Shown: in pieces, positions 9,774-17,995 of the stretch
Position numbering within the stretch: position 1 is the first letter of the stretch
Layout of the letters: the number at the start of each line of letters is the position of its first letter
Source of the DNA: Pseudomonas capeferrum
GTDB taxonomy: Bacteria > Pseudomonadota > Gammaproteobacteria > Pseudomonadales > Pseudomonadaceae
NCBI RefSeq assembly: GCF_000731675.1
Contig: NZ_JMIT01000004.1
Span: 124,001 to 188,000, forward strand
Direction of reading: 5' to 3'
Length of the DNA stretch: 64,000 nucleotides
The notes under the pieces: model-generated
What the model was told of the DNA's origin: nothing
The model's input: only the letters and a program-made list of their open reading frames with translations
The model's database searches: none
Made by a program: the position numbers and the translations under genes

Positions 9774-10370
9774 TTACTTAACGGGGTTATCCAGGCTGGC
9801 GGCGCGGGCATAAGGCAGAGCCGTTTCATTGCCCTTGAGCGCAGATTCCTGGGCATGCTGGCGCAGGTAGCCTGGCAGACGCTGATCCCAGCCAGCCTGG
9901 TTCTGCAGCACACCGTTGGCCATCGGCCCGGTCGGTTGCTCACTGCTTTCACTATAGCCTGCCAATACAGCCGGGCCCTGAGTTTGTGGCACGCTCAGCC
10001 CCTGCTGTGCAGGTTGCTGGGAAGCCAGCTCGGCACCGGTGATCTCATCCTGGTTGTACATGCGTACACCCGCCAGCACTGCGATCGTCACCGAGGCAGC
10101 AACTGCCAACCGGCCGATGCTGCGCAATGGGCCTTTCTTGACCTTGGCCGGTACCGCTTCGTCGGCCAATGCTGCAGACACCGCCGAGGCGATATCGAGG
10201 TTTGGCAGCAGCAGTTCCTTGTGCATCGCTGCGCGGGCTACCTGGTAACGCGACCAGGTGGCACGGGTTTCGGCATCGTCGACGGCACTCAGTACCCGAC
10301 GTAATTCCAGTTCGTCCGCTTCGTTATCCATTACCGCGGACAGCGATTCCTGCAACGCTTCACGACTCAT
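9774..10370 (-). CDS. mucA: anti-sigma factor MucA (RseA family)
   Basis: Inner-membrane anti-sigma factor that sequesters AlgU in the cytoplasm. The 198-aa protein has the N-terminal sigma-binding domain (MSREALQESLSAVMDNEADE, residues 1-20, characteristic of RseA/MucA), one transmembrane helix at about 84-103 and a periplasmic tail that would bind MucB and be cut by an AlgW/DegS-type protease. Full length, with no mucoidy-type truncation. The gene follows algU by 31 bp with a good AGAGGA site. Confidence 0.96.
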   Translation of the reverse strand: MSREALQESLSAVMDNEADELELRRVLSAVDDAETRATWSRYQVARAAMHKELLLPNLDIASAVSAALADEAVPAKVKKGPLRSIGRLAVAASVTIAVLAGVRMYNQDEITGAELASQQPAQQGLSVPQTQGPAVLAGYSESSEQPTGPMANGVLQNQAGWDQRLPGYLRQHAQESALKGNETALPYARAASLDNPVK

Positions 10371-10401
10371 GGCGGTTCCTCTCTTGGCTGTAGCCGCTGT
10401 C

Positions 10402-10983
10402 TCAGGTTTCCTGCAACAACGGCTGCAGGGCTTTATCTATGGCCTCCCGAGCGCGGAAGATTCGAGAGCGCACGGTACCCACCGGACATTGCATGACACT
10501 GGCAATGTCTTCGTAACTCAGTCCGTCGAACTCACGCAGGGTCAAGGCCGTGCGCAGGTCTTCGGGCAGCTGCTGGATGGTGCGATGGACAGTGCCTTCG
10601 ATTTCATCCCGCAACAACGAGCGCTCTGGGGACTCGAGATCCTTGAGACCATGATCGCCGTCGTAAAACTCCGCATCCTCGGAGCTGACATCGCTGTCTG
10701 GTGGCCGTCTTCCACGGGACACCAGGTAGTTCTTCGCCGTGTTGATGGCGATGCGGTACAGCCAGGTATAAAACGCACTGTCTCCGCGGAAATTGCCAAG
10801 CGCACGGTAGGCCTTGATAAAGGCTTCCTGCGCTACATCCTGGGCCTCGTGGGTATCGTGAACGAACCGCACGATCAACCCGAGAATCTTGTGCTGATAC
10901 TTCAGCACCAACAGATCGAACGCTCGCCTGTCTCCACGCTGTACGCGCTCGACAAGCTGCTGATCCTCTTCCTGGGTTAGCAT
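10402..10983 (-). CDS. algU: extracytoplasmic-stress sigma factor AlgU (RpoE/sigma-22)
   Basis: ECF sigma factor directing the envelope-stress regulon and, in pseudomonads, alginate and related exopolysaccharide genes. Region 2 (VLKYQHKILGLIVRFVHD ... AFYTWLYRIAINTAKNYL) and region 4 (LREFDGLSYEDIASVM ... VRSRIFRAREAI) are intact. I chose the ATG at 10983 (193 aa, MLTQEEDQQL), preceded by GAGGAG, over an in-frame ATG 6 bp upstream. Two AlgU-type promoters lie upstream, indicating autoregulation. First gene of algU-mucA-mucB. Confidence 0.97.
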   Translation of the reverse strand: MLTQEEDQQLVERVQRGDRRAFDLLVLKYQHKILGLIVRFVHDTHEAQDVAQEAFIKAYRALGNFRGDSAFYTWLYRIAINTAKNYLVSRGRRPPDSDVSSEDAEFYDGDHGLKDLESPERSLLRDEIEGTVHRTIQQLPEDLRTALTLREFDGLSYEDIASVMQCPVGTVRSRIFRAREAIDKALQPLLQET

Positions 10984-11042
10984 GAACACTCCTCAGTGAA
11001 CTCGAAGGAGCGTTGCAACAGCCATCGTTCAGGCTTGCAAAC

Positions 11043-11069
11043 ATAGACTCGGGCTTTGCGCAAAAGTTC
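11043..11069 (-). promoter_or_regulatory. proximal AlgU-type promoter of algU
   Basis: On the minus strand GAACTT (11064-11069) is followed after 16 bp by TCTAT (11043-11047), close to the RpoE/AlgU consensus GAACTT-N16/17-TCTRA. It would start transcription near 11036, about 50 nt before the algU start codon. The spacer contains the palindrome TTGCGCAA. Confidence 0.7.
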
Positions 11070-11236
11070 TCCCCTCCAAGCAAGTTTCCTGCAGCCCTTG
11101 GTCGGCTCGCACGGAAGACGCGGCGCGGACACGGCCGGCAACGTCGATAATCAGGTTTCGAATACGCAGGTGTCAGCCCGAATAGAGCTGCCGCCCTGCG
11201 TCGCCGCGGCAATATGTGGCGTGCGGGCAGCCTTCA

Positions 11237-11265
11237 TAGGATTTCCGGCCATGCCGGAAAGTTCC
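11237..11265 (-). promoter_or_regulatory. distal AlgU-type promoter with palindromic spacer
   Basis: On the minus strand GGAACTT (11259-11265) is separated by 17 bp from TCCTA (11237-11241), the same element pair and spacing I recall for the algD promoter. The spacer is a perfect inverted repeat (TTTCCGGC-CAT-GCCGGAAA, 11242-11260) overlapping the -35 element. A transcript from here would carry a leader of about 250 nt. The rest of the 435-bp algU-nadB gap shows no further gene, and I see no convincing nadB promoter. Confidence 0.6.
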
Positions 11266-11418
11266 CACAAAGGTTACCGCAAGCTGGCAAGTGGCATGGA
11301 AATTGGCCACCCGGGGCTGCTATAAAGGCAACCCGGCCTGGTTTAACGATAGTTTCACAATGCCATCGGCGCGTGACTATTGTGCCGCGCCCCTTCCGTA
11401 GATTACTAGTGTCCCGAC

Positions 11419-13023
11419 ATGAGCCAACAATTCCAACATGATGTCCTGGTGATCGGCAGCGGTGCCGCCGGTCTCAGCCTGGCACTGAACCTTCCCAGCC
11501 ACCTGCGCGTCGCCGTGCTCAGCAAGGGCGACCTGTCAAATGGCTCGACGTTCTGGGCCCAAGGTGGCGTCGCCGCGGTGCTGGACGACACCGACACCGT
11601 CCAGTCGCATGTCGAGGATACCCTCAATGCCGGCGGCGGTCTGTGCCATGAAGACGCTGTGCGCTTCACCGTCGAGCACAGCCGCGAAGCCATCCAATGG
11701 CTGATCGAGCAAGGCGTGCCCTTTACCCGGGACGAGCAGCACGGCGTCGACGATGGGGGCTTCGAGTTCCACCTGACCCGCGAAGGCGGCCACAGTCATC
11801 GGCGCATCATCCACGCCGCCGATGCCACCGGCGCCGCGATCTTCACCACCCTGCTGGCCCAGGCCCGAAAACGCCCGAATATCGAGTTGCTGGAGCAGCG
11901 CGTGGCGGTCGACCTGATTACCGAGCGCCGCCTGGGCCTGCCCGGCGAGCGCTGCCTGGGTGCGTATGTGCTTAACCGCAACAGCGGCGAAGTGGACACC
12001 TTTGGTGCGCGCTTCACCGTGCTGGCCACCGGTGGCGCGGCCAAGGTCTACCTGTATACCAGCAACCCGGACGGCGCCTGCGGTGACGGTATCGCCATGG
12101 CCTGGCGGGCCGGCTGCCGGGTGGCCAACCTTGAATTCAACCAGTTCCACCCGACCTGCCTGTACCACCCCCAGGCCAAGAGTTTTTTGGTCACCGAAGC
12201 CCTGCGCGGCGAAGGCGCCCTGTTGCGCCTGCCCAACGGCGAGCGGTTCATGCCGCGTTTCGACCCACGCGAAGAACTGGCCCCTCGCGACATCGTGGCC
12301 CGCGCCATCGACCACGAGATGAAGCGCCTGGGCGTGGACTGCGTGTACCTGGACATCACCCACAAGCCGGCCGAGTTCATCAAGGGCCACTTCCCCACCG
12401 TGTACGAGCGCTGCCTGACGTTCGGCATCGACATCACCCGCCAGCCGATCCCTGTGGTACCGGCGGCCCACTATACGTGCGGCGGGGTGGTGGTCGACGA
12501 CCGCGGCCATACCGACGTGCCGGGGCTGTATGCCATCGGCGAGACCAGCTTCACCGGTTTGCATGGCGCCAACCGGATGGCCAGCAATTCGCTGCTCGAG
12601 TGCTTCGTCTACGGCCGCGCGGCTGCCGCAGACATCCAGGCGCACCTGGACCAGATCGAAATGCCCAAAGCCCTGCCCGGCTGGGATGCAAGCCAGGTCA
12701 CCGACTCGGACGAGGACGTGATCATCGCGCACAACTGGGACGAGCTGCGCCGCTTCATGTGGGACTATGTCGGCATCGTGCGCACCAGCAAACGCCTGCA
12801 GCGTGCCGAACACCGCGTCCGCCTGCTGCTTGATGAAATCGACGAGTTCTACAGCAACTACAAGGTCAGCCGCGACCTGATCGAGTTGCGCAACCTGGCC
12901 CAGGTGGCGGAGCTGATGATTCGTTCGGCGATGCAGCGCAAGGAAAGCCGTGGTTTGCATTACACGCTGGATTATCCAGGGATGCTGGACGAGGCGAAGG
13001 ACACCATCCTCAGCCCGTTCTGA
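11419..13023 (+). CDS. nadB: L-aspartate oxidase NadB
   Basis: FAD-dependent oxidase converting L-aspartate to iminoaspartate, which NadA condenses to quinolinate in NAD synthesis. The dinucleotide-binding motif [13 protein letters not shown] lies at residues 11-23; [13 protein letters not shown]-type (here [13 protein letters not shown]) and [19 protein letters not shown] motifs of the fumarate-reductase flavoprotein family follow, and the C-terminal helical domain is complete (534 aa). It is divergent from algU, a constant neighbour in Pseudomonas. The ribosome-binding site is weak. Confidence 0.96.
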   Translation: MSQQFQHDVLVIGSGAAGLSLALNLPSHLRVAVLSKGDLSNGSTFWAQGGVAAVLDDTDTVQSHVEDTLNAGGGLCHEDAVRFTVEHSREAIQWLIEQGVPFTRDEQHGVDDGGFEFHLTREGGHSHRRIIHAADATGAAIFTTLLAQARKRPNIELLEQRVAVDLITERRLGLPGERCLGAYVLNRNSGEVDTFGARFTVLATGGAAKVYLYTSNPDGACGDGIAMAWRAGCRVANLEFNQFHPTCLYHPQAKSFLVTEALRGEGALLRLPNGERFMPRFDPREELAPRDIVARAIDHEMKRLGVDCVYLDITHKPAEFIKGHFPTVYERCLTFGIDITRQPIPVVPAAHYTCGGVVVDDRGHTDVPGLYAIGETSFTGLHGANRMASNSLLECFVYGRAAAADIQAHLDQIEMPKALPGWDASQVTDSDEDVIIAHNWDELRRFMWDYVGIVRTSKRLQRAEHRVRLLLDEIDEFYSNYKVSRDLIELRNLAQVAELMIRSAMQRKESRGLHYTLDYPGMLDEAKDTILSPF

Positions 13024-13033
13024 AAACCATGCC

Positions 13034-13065
13034 GGCCTTTTCGCGGGTAACCCTGCGAAAAGGCC
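13034..13065 (+). terminator. hairpin after nadB
   Basis: A perfect 11-bp stem GGCCTTTTCGC/GCGAAAAGGCC with an inner GGG/CCC pairing follows the nadB stop by 10 bp. There is no clean T tract, so termination may be inefficient or bidirectional with the convergent ygfX gene. Confidence 0.6.
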
Positions 13066-13079
13066 TGCGTCGTTTCGAT

Positions 13080-13538
13080 CTATACCTGGCTTGCCTGCCC
13101 CCACCTGCGCCGGCTGAATCTCAGCCGTACCCGCAACCGCCGGTGCTCATCAGCCCCCAGCGCATCCGGCGGTATGCATTGACTTTCCCCCAACCAGCCC
13201 CCCTCCCGCACAAAGCGCAGCACCACCAGCCCCGGCACCGCCACGCTATCGCGGCACAAGCGCACCGGCTGCCAGCCTCGGGCACGGCTCAGTACCTGCC
13301 AGCCACGCGCATCACGGCGCACGCCCACAACGGCATGATCATGCGTCAACAGAATACGTCGGGGGATGGCCCAACTGGCGTGGGCAATGCAGGCGGCAGC
13401 AACAGCAAGGGACAGCCACCAGGGCAACGCACTCACCCACACGGTAAGCAGCGCCAGCACCTGGCAACTCAGGTAGGCCGTCAGCAGCAGGCGCGAGCCC
13501 TGCCAACGGCTCTGGAAAAACTCACTTGGGCTGGACAC
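13080..13538 (-). CDS. YgfX/CptA-family membrane protein
   Basis: Small inner-membrane protein of the YgfX (DUF1434) family encoded with sdhE. The 152-aa product has two adjacent hydrophobic helices at about residues 18-57 ([19 protein letters not shown] and [17 protein letters not shown]) and a basic soluble tail. It starts at a GTG inside the end of sdhE, overlapping it by 17 bp, so translation is coupled. The E. coli homologue was proposed as a toxin acting on FtsZ/MreB, but the pairing with SdhE is better explained by flavinylation-related functions; the true role is unresolved. Confidence 0.75.
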   Translation of the reverse strand: MSSPSEFFQSRWQGSRLLLTAYLSCQVLALLTVWVSALPWWLSLAVAAACIAHASWAIPRRILLTHDHAVVGVRRDARGWQVLSRARGWQPVRLCRDSVAVPGLVVLRFVREGGWLGESQCIPPDALGADEHRRLRVRLRFSRRRWGQASQV

Positions 13539-13776
13539 GGTCCAGGATGATGCGGACCATGCGCTGCAACTCCGGGTCTTCAGACTCGGTGCGCTCCATG
13601 AACCAGCCGAACATGTCCTGATCCTCGCAGCTCAACAGGCGCACATAGAGCTCACGGTCGGCTTCGTTGAGGGTGGCGTAGACTTCCTGGGTGAAAGGCA
13701 CCAGCAGTACGTCCAGTTCCAGCATGCCGCGACGGCTGTGCCAGAAAAGCCGGTTGAGTTCAGTTTGTTCGACCAT
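13522..13776 (-). CDS. sdhE: FAD assembly factor SdhE (YgfY/CptB)
   Basis: Small cytoplasmic protein that promotes covalent attachment of FAD to succinate dehydrogenase SdhA and fumarate reductase. The 84-aa protein has the conserved RGMLE (RGxxE) motif at residues 16-20 and the helical FLAVINATOR fold pattern ([17 protein letters not shown]). The ATG at 13776 has GAGGAGG at ideal spacing, so the longer upstream frame is not used. It is cotranscribed with the overlapping ygfX gene. Confidence 0.93.
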   Translation of the reverse strand: MVEQTELNRLFWHSRRGMLELDVLLVPFTQEVYATLNEADRELYVRLLSCEDQDMFGWFMERTESEDPELQRMVRIILDRVQPK

Positions 13777-13910
13777 GGGGCCCTCCTCGAATGGCCCGCC
13801 AGTATACAGCCAGGCGAGCGAAGCGGCACAGGGCGTTGGTCTAGTCACCTACCTATTTTGTTACTGGCGTTCTATGATGGCCGCCAGTCTTTAAGCCACC
13901 GCGATGACCC

Positions 13911-14852
13911 ATGGCCGATTCCGCTTTCTTCAGCCCTCTGTCCCACGAGGGCATCCTCGCCGTCCGCGGCTCCGACGCAGGCAAGTTCCTGCAGGGCCAG
14001 CTGACCTGCAACATCAACTACCTCAGCCAGGAACATGCCAGCCTCGGCGCCCGCTGCATGGTCAAGGGGCGCATGCAGTCGAGTTTTCGCATCGTGCCGG
14101 AAGGCAACGGCTACCTGCTGGCCATGGCCAGCGAACTGCTCGACGCGCAGTTGGCCGACCTGAAGAAGTATGCCGTGTTCTCCAAAGCCACCCTCAGCGA
14201 CGAAAGCGCCGCCTGGGCACGCTTTGGCCTGCAGGGCGGCGATGCAGCGCTGCTGGCACTGGGTGTGACGCCACCCACCGAGGCGGGCGCAACCGTGCGC
14301 CACGCGGGCCTGATCGCCATTGCCGTGTCGGCGGGCCGGGTTGAACTGTGGGCACCGGCCGAGCAATCCAGCGCAGTGTCCGCAACACTTGCCGCCAGCT
14401 TGCCCGAAGGCAGCCTCAATGATTGGCTGCTGGGCCAGGTTCGCGCCGGCATCGGCCAGGTCATGGGCCCTACCCGTGAACTGTTCATCCCGCAGATGAT
14501 CAACCTGCAGGCCGTCGACGGTGTCAGCTTCAAGAAGGGCTGCTACACCGGCCAGGAAATCGTCGCCCGCATGCAGTACCTGGGCAAGCTCAAGCGCCGT
14601 CAGTACCGCCTGGCGCTCGACCAGCAGGCCATCCCCGCGCCCGGTGCCGAGATCTTCTCGCCAACCCATGGCTCGTCGGTCGGTGAAGTGGTGATTGCTG
14701 CCAGCACCGGTGTAGGTTGTGAGTTGCTCGCGGTGCTCAGCGCCGATGCGGTGAACGATGACAACCTGCACCTGGGCAGCCTGGAAGGGCCACGCCTGCA
14801 CGTGCTGAGCCTGCCCTACGAACTGGACCGCGACCGGGAAATCCAGCGCTGA
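13911..14852 (+). CDS. ygfZ: folate-binding protein YgfZ (iron-sulfur cluster repair/assembly)
   Basis: GcvT-like tetrahydrofolate-binding protein that supports maturation or repair of certain Fe-S enzymes such as MiaB. The invariant motif KGCYTGQE is at residues 209-216 with Cys211, and the aminomethyltransferase-like barrels span the 313 residues. Its divergence from sdhE/ygfX matches the gene order in other pseudomonads. The ribosome-binding site is poor. Confidence 0.92.
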   Translation: MADSAFFSPLSHEGILAVRGSDAGKFLQGQLTCNINYLSQEHASLGARCMVKGRMQSSFRIVPEGNGYLLAMASELLDAQLADLKKYAVFSKATLSDESAAWARFGLQGGDAALLALGVTPPTEAGATVRHAGLIAIAVSAGRVELWAPAEQSSAVSATLAASLPEGSLNDWLLGQVRAGIGQVMGPTRELFIPQMINLQAVDGVSFKKGCYTGQEIVARMQYLGKLKRRQYRLALDQQAIPAPGAEIFSPTHGSSVGEVVIAASTGVGCELLAVLSADAVNDDNLHLGSLEGPRLHVLSLPYELDRDREIQR

Positions 14853-14907
14853 CCAGCCTGCCCCGTCCGCGTGACGGGGCCGCACCACCACTGCGGTAGA
14901 GAAGTCC

Positions 14908-15714
14908 ATGAACAAGCTGGCCGAGATGGTTCAAGCACAACTGCTTGAGGCCATCGAAAAGGATGACCTGGTCCTGCCCACCCTCCCCGAGGTTGCCTTG
15001 AGCATCCGCGAGGCGGCCGAGGACAGCGAGATCAGTGTGTCGGCCTTGAGCAAGGTGATCGGCCGCGACGCAGCCCTCTCGGCGCGGCTGATCAAAGTGG
15101 TCAACAGCCCACTGCTGCGTGCCGCGGTAGAGGTCACCGACCTGCACACTGCAATCACCCGCCTGGGCATCAACTACAGCTGCAACCTGGCCATCGGCCT
15201 GGTGATCGAGCAGATCTTCCATGCCCGCTCGCCAGCCGTTGAGCAAAAACTGCGCGATATCTGGGCAAGCAGCCTGGAAGTTGCAGGTATCAGCTATGAA
15301 ATAAGCCGCCGCTACACCCACCTGAAACCAGACCAGGCCACCCTCGGCGGGCTGGTCAACCAGATCGGTGCGCTGCCGGTACTGATTTACGCCGAGGAAC
15401 ACAACGAGCTGCTCTCCGACCCGGTCTGCCTGCATTACGTGATCGAGCAGATCCAGCCGGCGCTGGGCGACAAGATCCTCAAGGCATGGGAGTTTCCCGA
15501 GCAGTTGGTCAACCTGCCAAGCCAGGTTCAGGACCTTGACCGGCAGACCGACAAGGTCGATTACATCGACGTCGTGCAGATCGCCCGTTGCATCAGCCAG
15601 CGGGGGCGCAGCCGGCCGTTGGCGGCACTGCCGGCGTACCGCCACCTGGGGCTGCCGTTCGGCACCGAGCTTGAGGTGGAAGAGTTGCTTGAGGCGCGGA
15701 GCCTGTTGCGCTGA
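14908..15714 (+). CDS. HDOD-domain protein
   Basis: Single-domain HDOD protein of 268 aa. HDOD domains are HD-related but lack the catalytic His-Asp pair and serve in signalling, often beside c-di-GMP or chemotaxis proteins. Visible are LPTLPEVALSIREAAEDSE at 24-42, the RDAALSARLIKVVNSPLLR helix (51-69) and AITRLGINYSCNLAIGLVIEQ. No output domain is fused. AGAGAAG precedes the ATG. It lies 55 bp after ygfZ and is convergent with tctE. The specific role is unknown. Confidence 0.85.
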   Translation: MNKLAEMVQAQLLEAIEKDDLVLPTLPEVALSIREAAEDSEISVSALSKVIGRDAALSARLIKVVNSPLLRAAVEVTDLHTAITRLGINYSCNLAIGLVIEQIFHARSPAVEQKLRDIWASSLEVAGISYEISRRYTHLKPDQATLGGLVNQIGALPVLIYAEEHNELLSDPVCLHYVIEQIQPALGDKILKAWEFPEQLVNLPSQVQDLDRQTDKVDYIDVVQIARCISQRGRSRPLAALPAYRHLGLPFGTELEVEELLEARSLLR

Positions 15715-15752
15715 TGGCGCCGGGGCCTCCTTGAGGCCCAGCGGTTGCAGAC

Positions 15753-17132
15753 TCAATCGGCGATAAAGCTCACGCGCACCCGCAAGCCGCCCTTTTGCCC
15801 ATCGTGCAGGCTGATCTGCGCCAAGTGCGCGCGGCAGATCTCGCCGACAATGGCCAGCCCAAGCCCACTGCCCTGGGCACTGCGGCGGTAGAAGCGCTCG
15901 AACACCCGTTCGCGCTCCTCCTCGGGAATACCCGGGCCATCATCCTCGACTTCCAGCACCGCCGGCGCCACCACCCGCAAGATCACGTTGCCACCGGCCG
16001 GGGTATGCGCCAGGGCGTTATCCACCAGGTTGCTCAACAGCTCGTTGAGCAAGGTCGGCTCGCCCTTGAGCCAGACCGGCGCCTCGGCCTCCAGGGCCAG
16101 CGCCACCCCGCGTTTGTGGGCCAGCGGCGCCATGGCCATGCCCAGTTCGCGGGCCAGTTGGCTAAGGTCCAGGCGCTGCGCGCCACCTTCGGCAATCGCC
16201 CTGGCACCATTCTCGACCCGCGCCAGAGACAACAACTGGTTGGCCAGGTGCGTCAGGCGGTCGGTGCCCTGGGCTGCGGACTCCAGGGTCTGGCGCCACT
16301 GCTCGGGCTCGGACGCGCGCAAGCCCAACTCGACCCGTGCCTTGAGCGCCGCCAGGGGGGTACGCAATTCGTGGGCGGCGTCGGCGATGAACTGCGCCTG
16401 ACGTTCGAACTGGCCGCGCAAGCGCTCGGTGAAATGGTTCAAGGCACGCACCAGCGGGCCAAGTTCGCGCTGCACCTGGACCACAGGCAAGGCCCGCAGG
16501 TCGTCGGGCTGACGCTCTTCCACGGCGGTGCGCAGGCGCTCCAGCGGGCGTAGCGCCGCACTGATGGCAAACCACACCATCACCAAGGCGCCCAGCGCCA
16601 GCATGCCCAGGCGCAGCAGGGTGTCAGCCATCAACCCCCGCGCCATGCGCACGCGCGCCTCCTCGGTCTCGGCCACGCGAATTTCCGCCATGCCGTTCAT
16701 GTTCGGCTCGCTGACCGGCTTGAGCAGGCTGACCACACGCACGTCCTGGCCGAGGTAGGTCGCATTGTAGAAACGCGCCAGCGCCGGGTAGTCATCCGTG
16801 CGCGGCGTGCCCGGCGGCGGTGCTGGCAAATTCTCGTAGCCGGAAATCAACCGCTGCTTGATGTCCAGTACCTGGTAGTAGATGCGCCCGGCACTGTCGT
16901 ACGCGAACGTGTCCAGGGCCACGTAGGGCACATCCGCGCTCAACGAGCCATCGCGTTGCGACAAGCCTGCGGCGATGGTCCGCGCCGAGGCCAGCAAGGT
17001 CCGGTCGTACGCCGTGTCGGCGGCTTCGCGGCCGTTCCAGTAGGCGCTCAGGCCGCTGGCCAGCATCAGCACCACCAGCAGCAGTGCCAGGTTGCCCAGC
17101 AGCCGCCCACGCAGGCTGCCGTTGTCACGCAT
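15753..17132 (-). CDS. tctE: sensor histidine kinase TctE (tricarboxylate sensing)
   Basis: Membrane sensor kinase of the TctE/QseC type, predicted to sense tricarboxylates outside the cytoplasm and phosphorylate TctD. Two transmembrane helices (about 14-32 and 173-193) flank a 140-residue periplasmic sensor (2CSK-N type), followed by HAMP, the H-box FIADAAHELRTPLAAL with His254, and the ATPase motifs (NLVDNALAHT, GSGLGLAIVGEIC). I start it at the ATG at 17132, which overlaps the tctD stop by 8 bp, indicating coupling. 459 aa. Confidence 0.88.
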   Translation of the reverse strand: MRDNGSLRGRLLGNLALLLVVLMLASGLSAYWNGREAADTAYDRTLLASARTIAAGLSQRDGSLSADVPYVALDTFAYDSAGRIYYQVLDIKQRLISGYENLPAPPPGTPRTDDYPALARFYNATYLGQDVRVVSLLKPVSEPNMNGMAEIRVAETEEARVRMARGLMADTLLRLGMLALGALVMVWFAISAALRPLERLRTAVEERQPDDLRALPVVQVQRELGPLVRALNHFTERLRGQFERQAQFIADAAHELRTPLAALKARVELGLRASEPEQWRQTLESAAQGTDRLTHLANQLLSLARVENGARAIAEGGAQRLDLSQLARELGMAMAPLAHKRGVALALEAEAPVWLKGEPTLLNELLSNLVDNALAHTPAGGNVILRVVAPAVLEVEDDGPGIPEEERERVFERFYRRSAQGSGLGLAIVGEICRAHLAQISLHDGQKGGLRVRVSFIAD

Positions 17133-17796
17133 CGCGATGCTCGAGCAGGTAGCCCAGGCCACGGAAGGTCACGATGGCCACCGGGTGGCCGTCGAGTTTC
17201 TTGCGCAGGCGGTGGATATAGATTTCGATGGCATCGGGGCTGGCCTCCTCGTCCAGGCCAAACACCTGGGCGGCCAGTTGCTCCTTGCTCATGACCCGGC
17301 CTGGGCGTGCGATCAGCGCTTCAAGCACGCTCTGCTCACGTGAGGTCAGGGTCAGGTTGTCTTCGCCGAGGCTGAAGCGCCGGGTGTCCAGGTCGTACAC
17401 CAACGGCCCGCAGCGCTGCTGGCGCTCGCCACCGAGCACGCTACGGCGCAGCAAGGCCTTGACCCGTGCTTCCAGCTCGGTCAGTTCGAAGGGCTTGGCG
17501 AGGTAATCGTCAGCGCCCAGGTTCAGCCCGTGAACCCGGTCCTTGACGTCACTGCGCGCGGTCAGCATCAGCACCGGCAGGGTCTTGCCGCGCCCGCGCA
17601 GGCGCGCCAGCACCTCGAAGCCATCCATGCGCGGCAAGCCGACATCAAGCACGGCAACCGCATATTCCTCACTGGCCAGGGCCAGGTCGGCAGCCACGCC
17701 GTCATGCAGTACATCCACGGTCAAGCCGTGGCTTTTCAAGGCCTGGGCCACGCTTTCGGCCAGTTGCAGGTGGTCTTCGACCAACAGCACACGCAT
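17125..17796 (-). CDS. tctD: OmpR-family response regulator TctD
   Basis: DNA-binding regulator with an N-terminal receiver (phospho-acceptor Asp51 in VLDVGLPRMDG, acidic pair ED at residues 7-8, Lys in LAKPFEL) and a C-terminal winged helix (residues about 127-218). A GGGAG site precedes the ATG at 17796. It is divergent from the porin-tctCBA cluster it presumably regulates; in enteric bacteria TctD activates citrate uptake. The intervening 199 bp contain GAAAGGTT repeats that are a plausible binding site. Confidence 0.9.
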   Translation of the reverse strand: MRVLLVEDHLQLAESVAQALKSHGLTVDVLHDGVAADLALASEEYAVAVLDVGLPRMDGFEVLARLRGRGKTLPVLMLTARSDVKDRVHGLNLGADDYLAKPFELTELEARVKALLRRSVLGGERQQRCGPLVYDLDTRRFSLGEDNLTLTSREQSVLEALIARPGRVMSKEQLAAQVFGLDEEASPDAIEIYIHRLRKKLDGHPVAIVTFRGLGYLLEHRDA

Positions 17797-17872
17797 CGGT
17801 TTCTCCCTGCTCGGGTGGGGCGGTGGCGCGGAGTGTACCGCTGTAGACCCGCCTGTGAAGCCCCTTGTAACA

Positions 17873-17904
17873 AACCTTTCTCGTTGAAAGGTTAGCGAAA
17901 GGTT
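17873..17904. promoter_or_regulatory. candidate TctD-binding repeats
   Basis: Three copies of one octamer occur in 32 bp: AACCTTTC (17873-17880, inverted), GAAAGGTT (17886-17893) and GAAAGGTT (17897-17904). The two direct copies are 11 bp apart, about one helical turn, as is usual for OmpR-type regulators. The site lies between the divergent tctD and porin genes. Confidence 0.55.
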
Positions 17905-17995
17905 GGCGACCTAGCATCGCACTACGGTCGCCCCGCGCGCCGAAAAAAGCACCAGCAAGGTGCAACCAATAAGAACAATAAACGGAGCCATCTCG

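Noticed and set aside
13080-13776. ygfX/sdhE as a CptA/CptB toxin-antitoxin pair
   Set aside because: SdhE is a flavinylation factor with the RGxxE motif; the toxin-antitoxin reading is not supported by the sequence.
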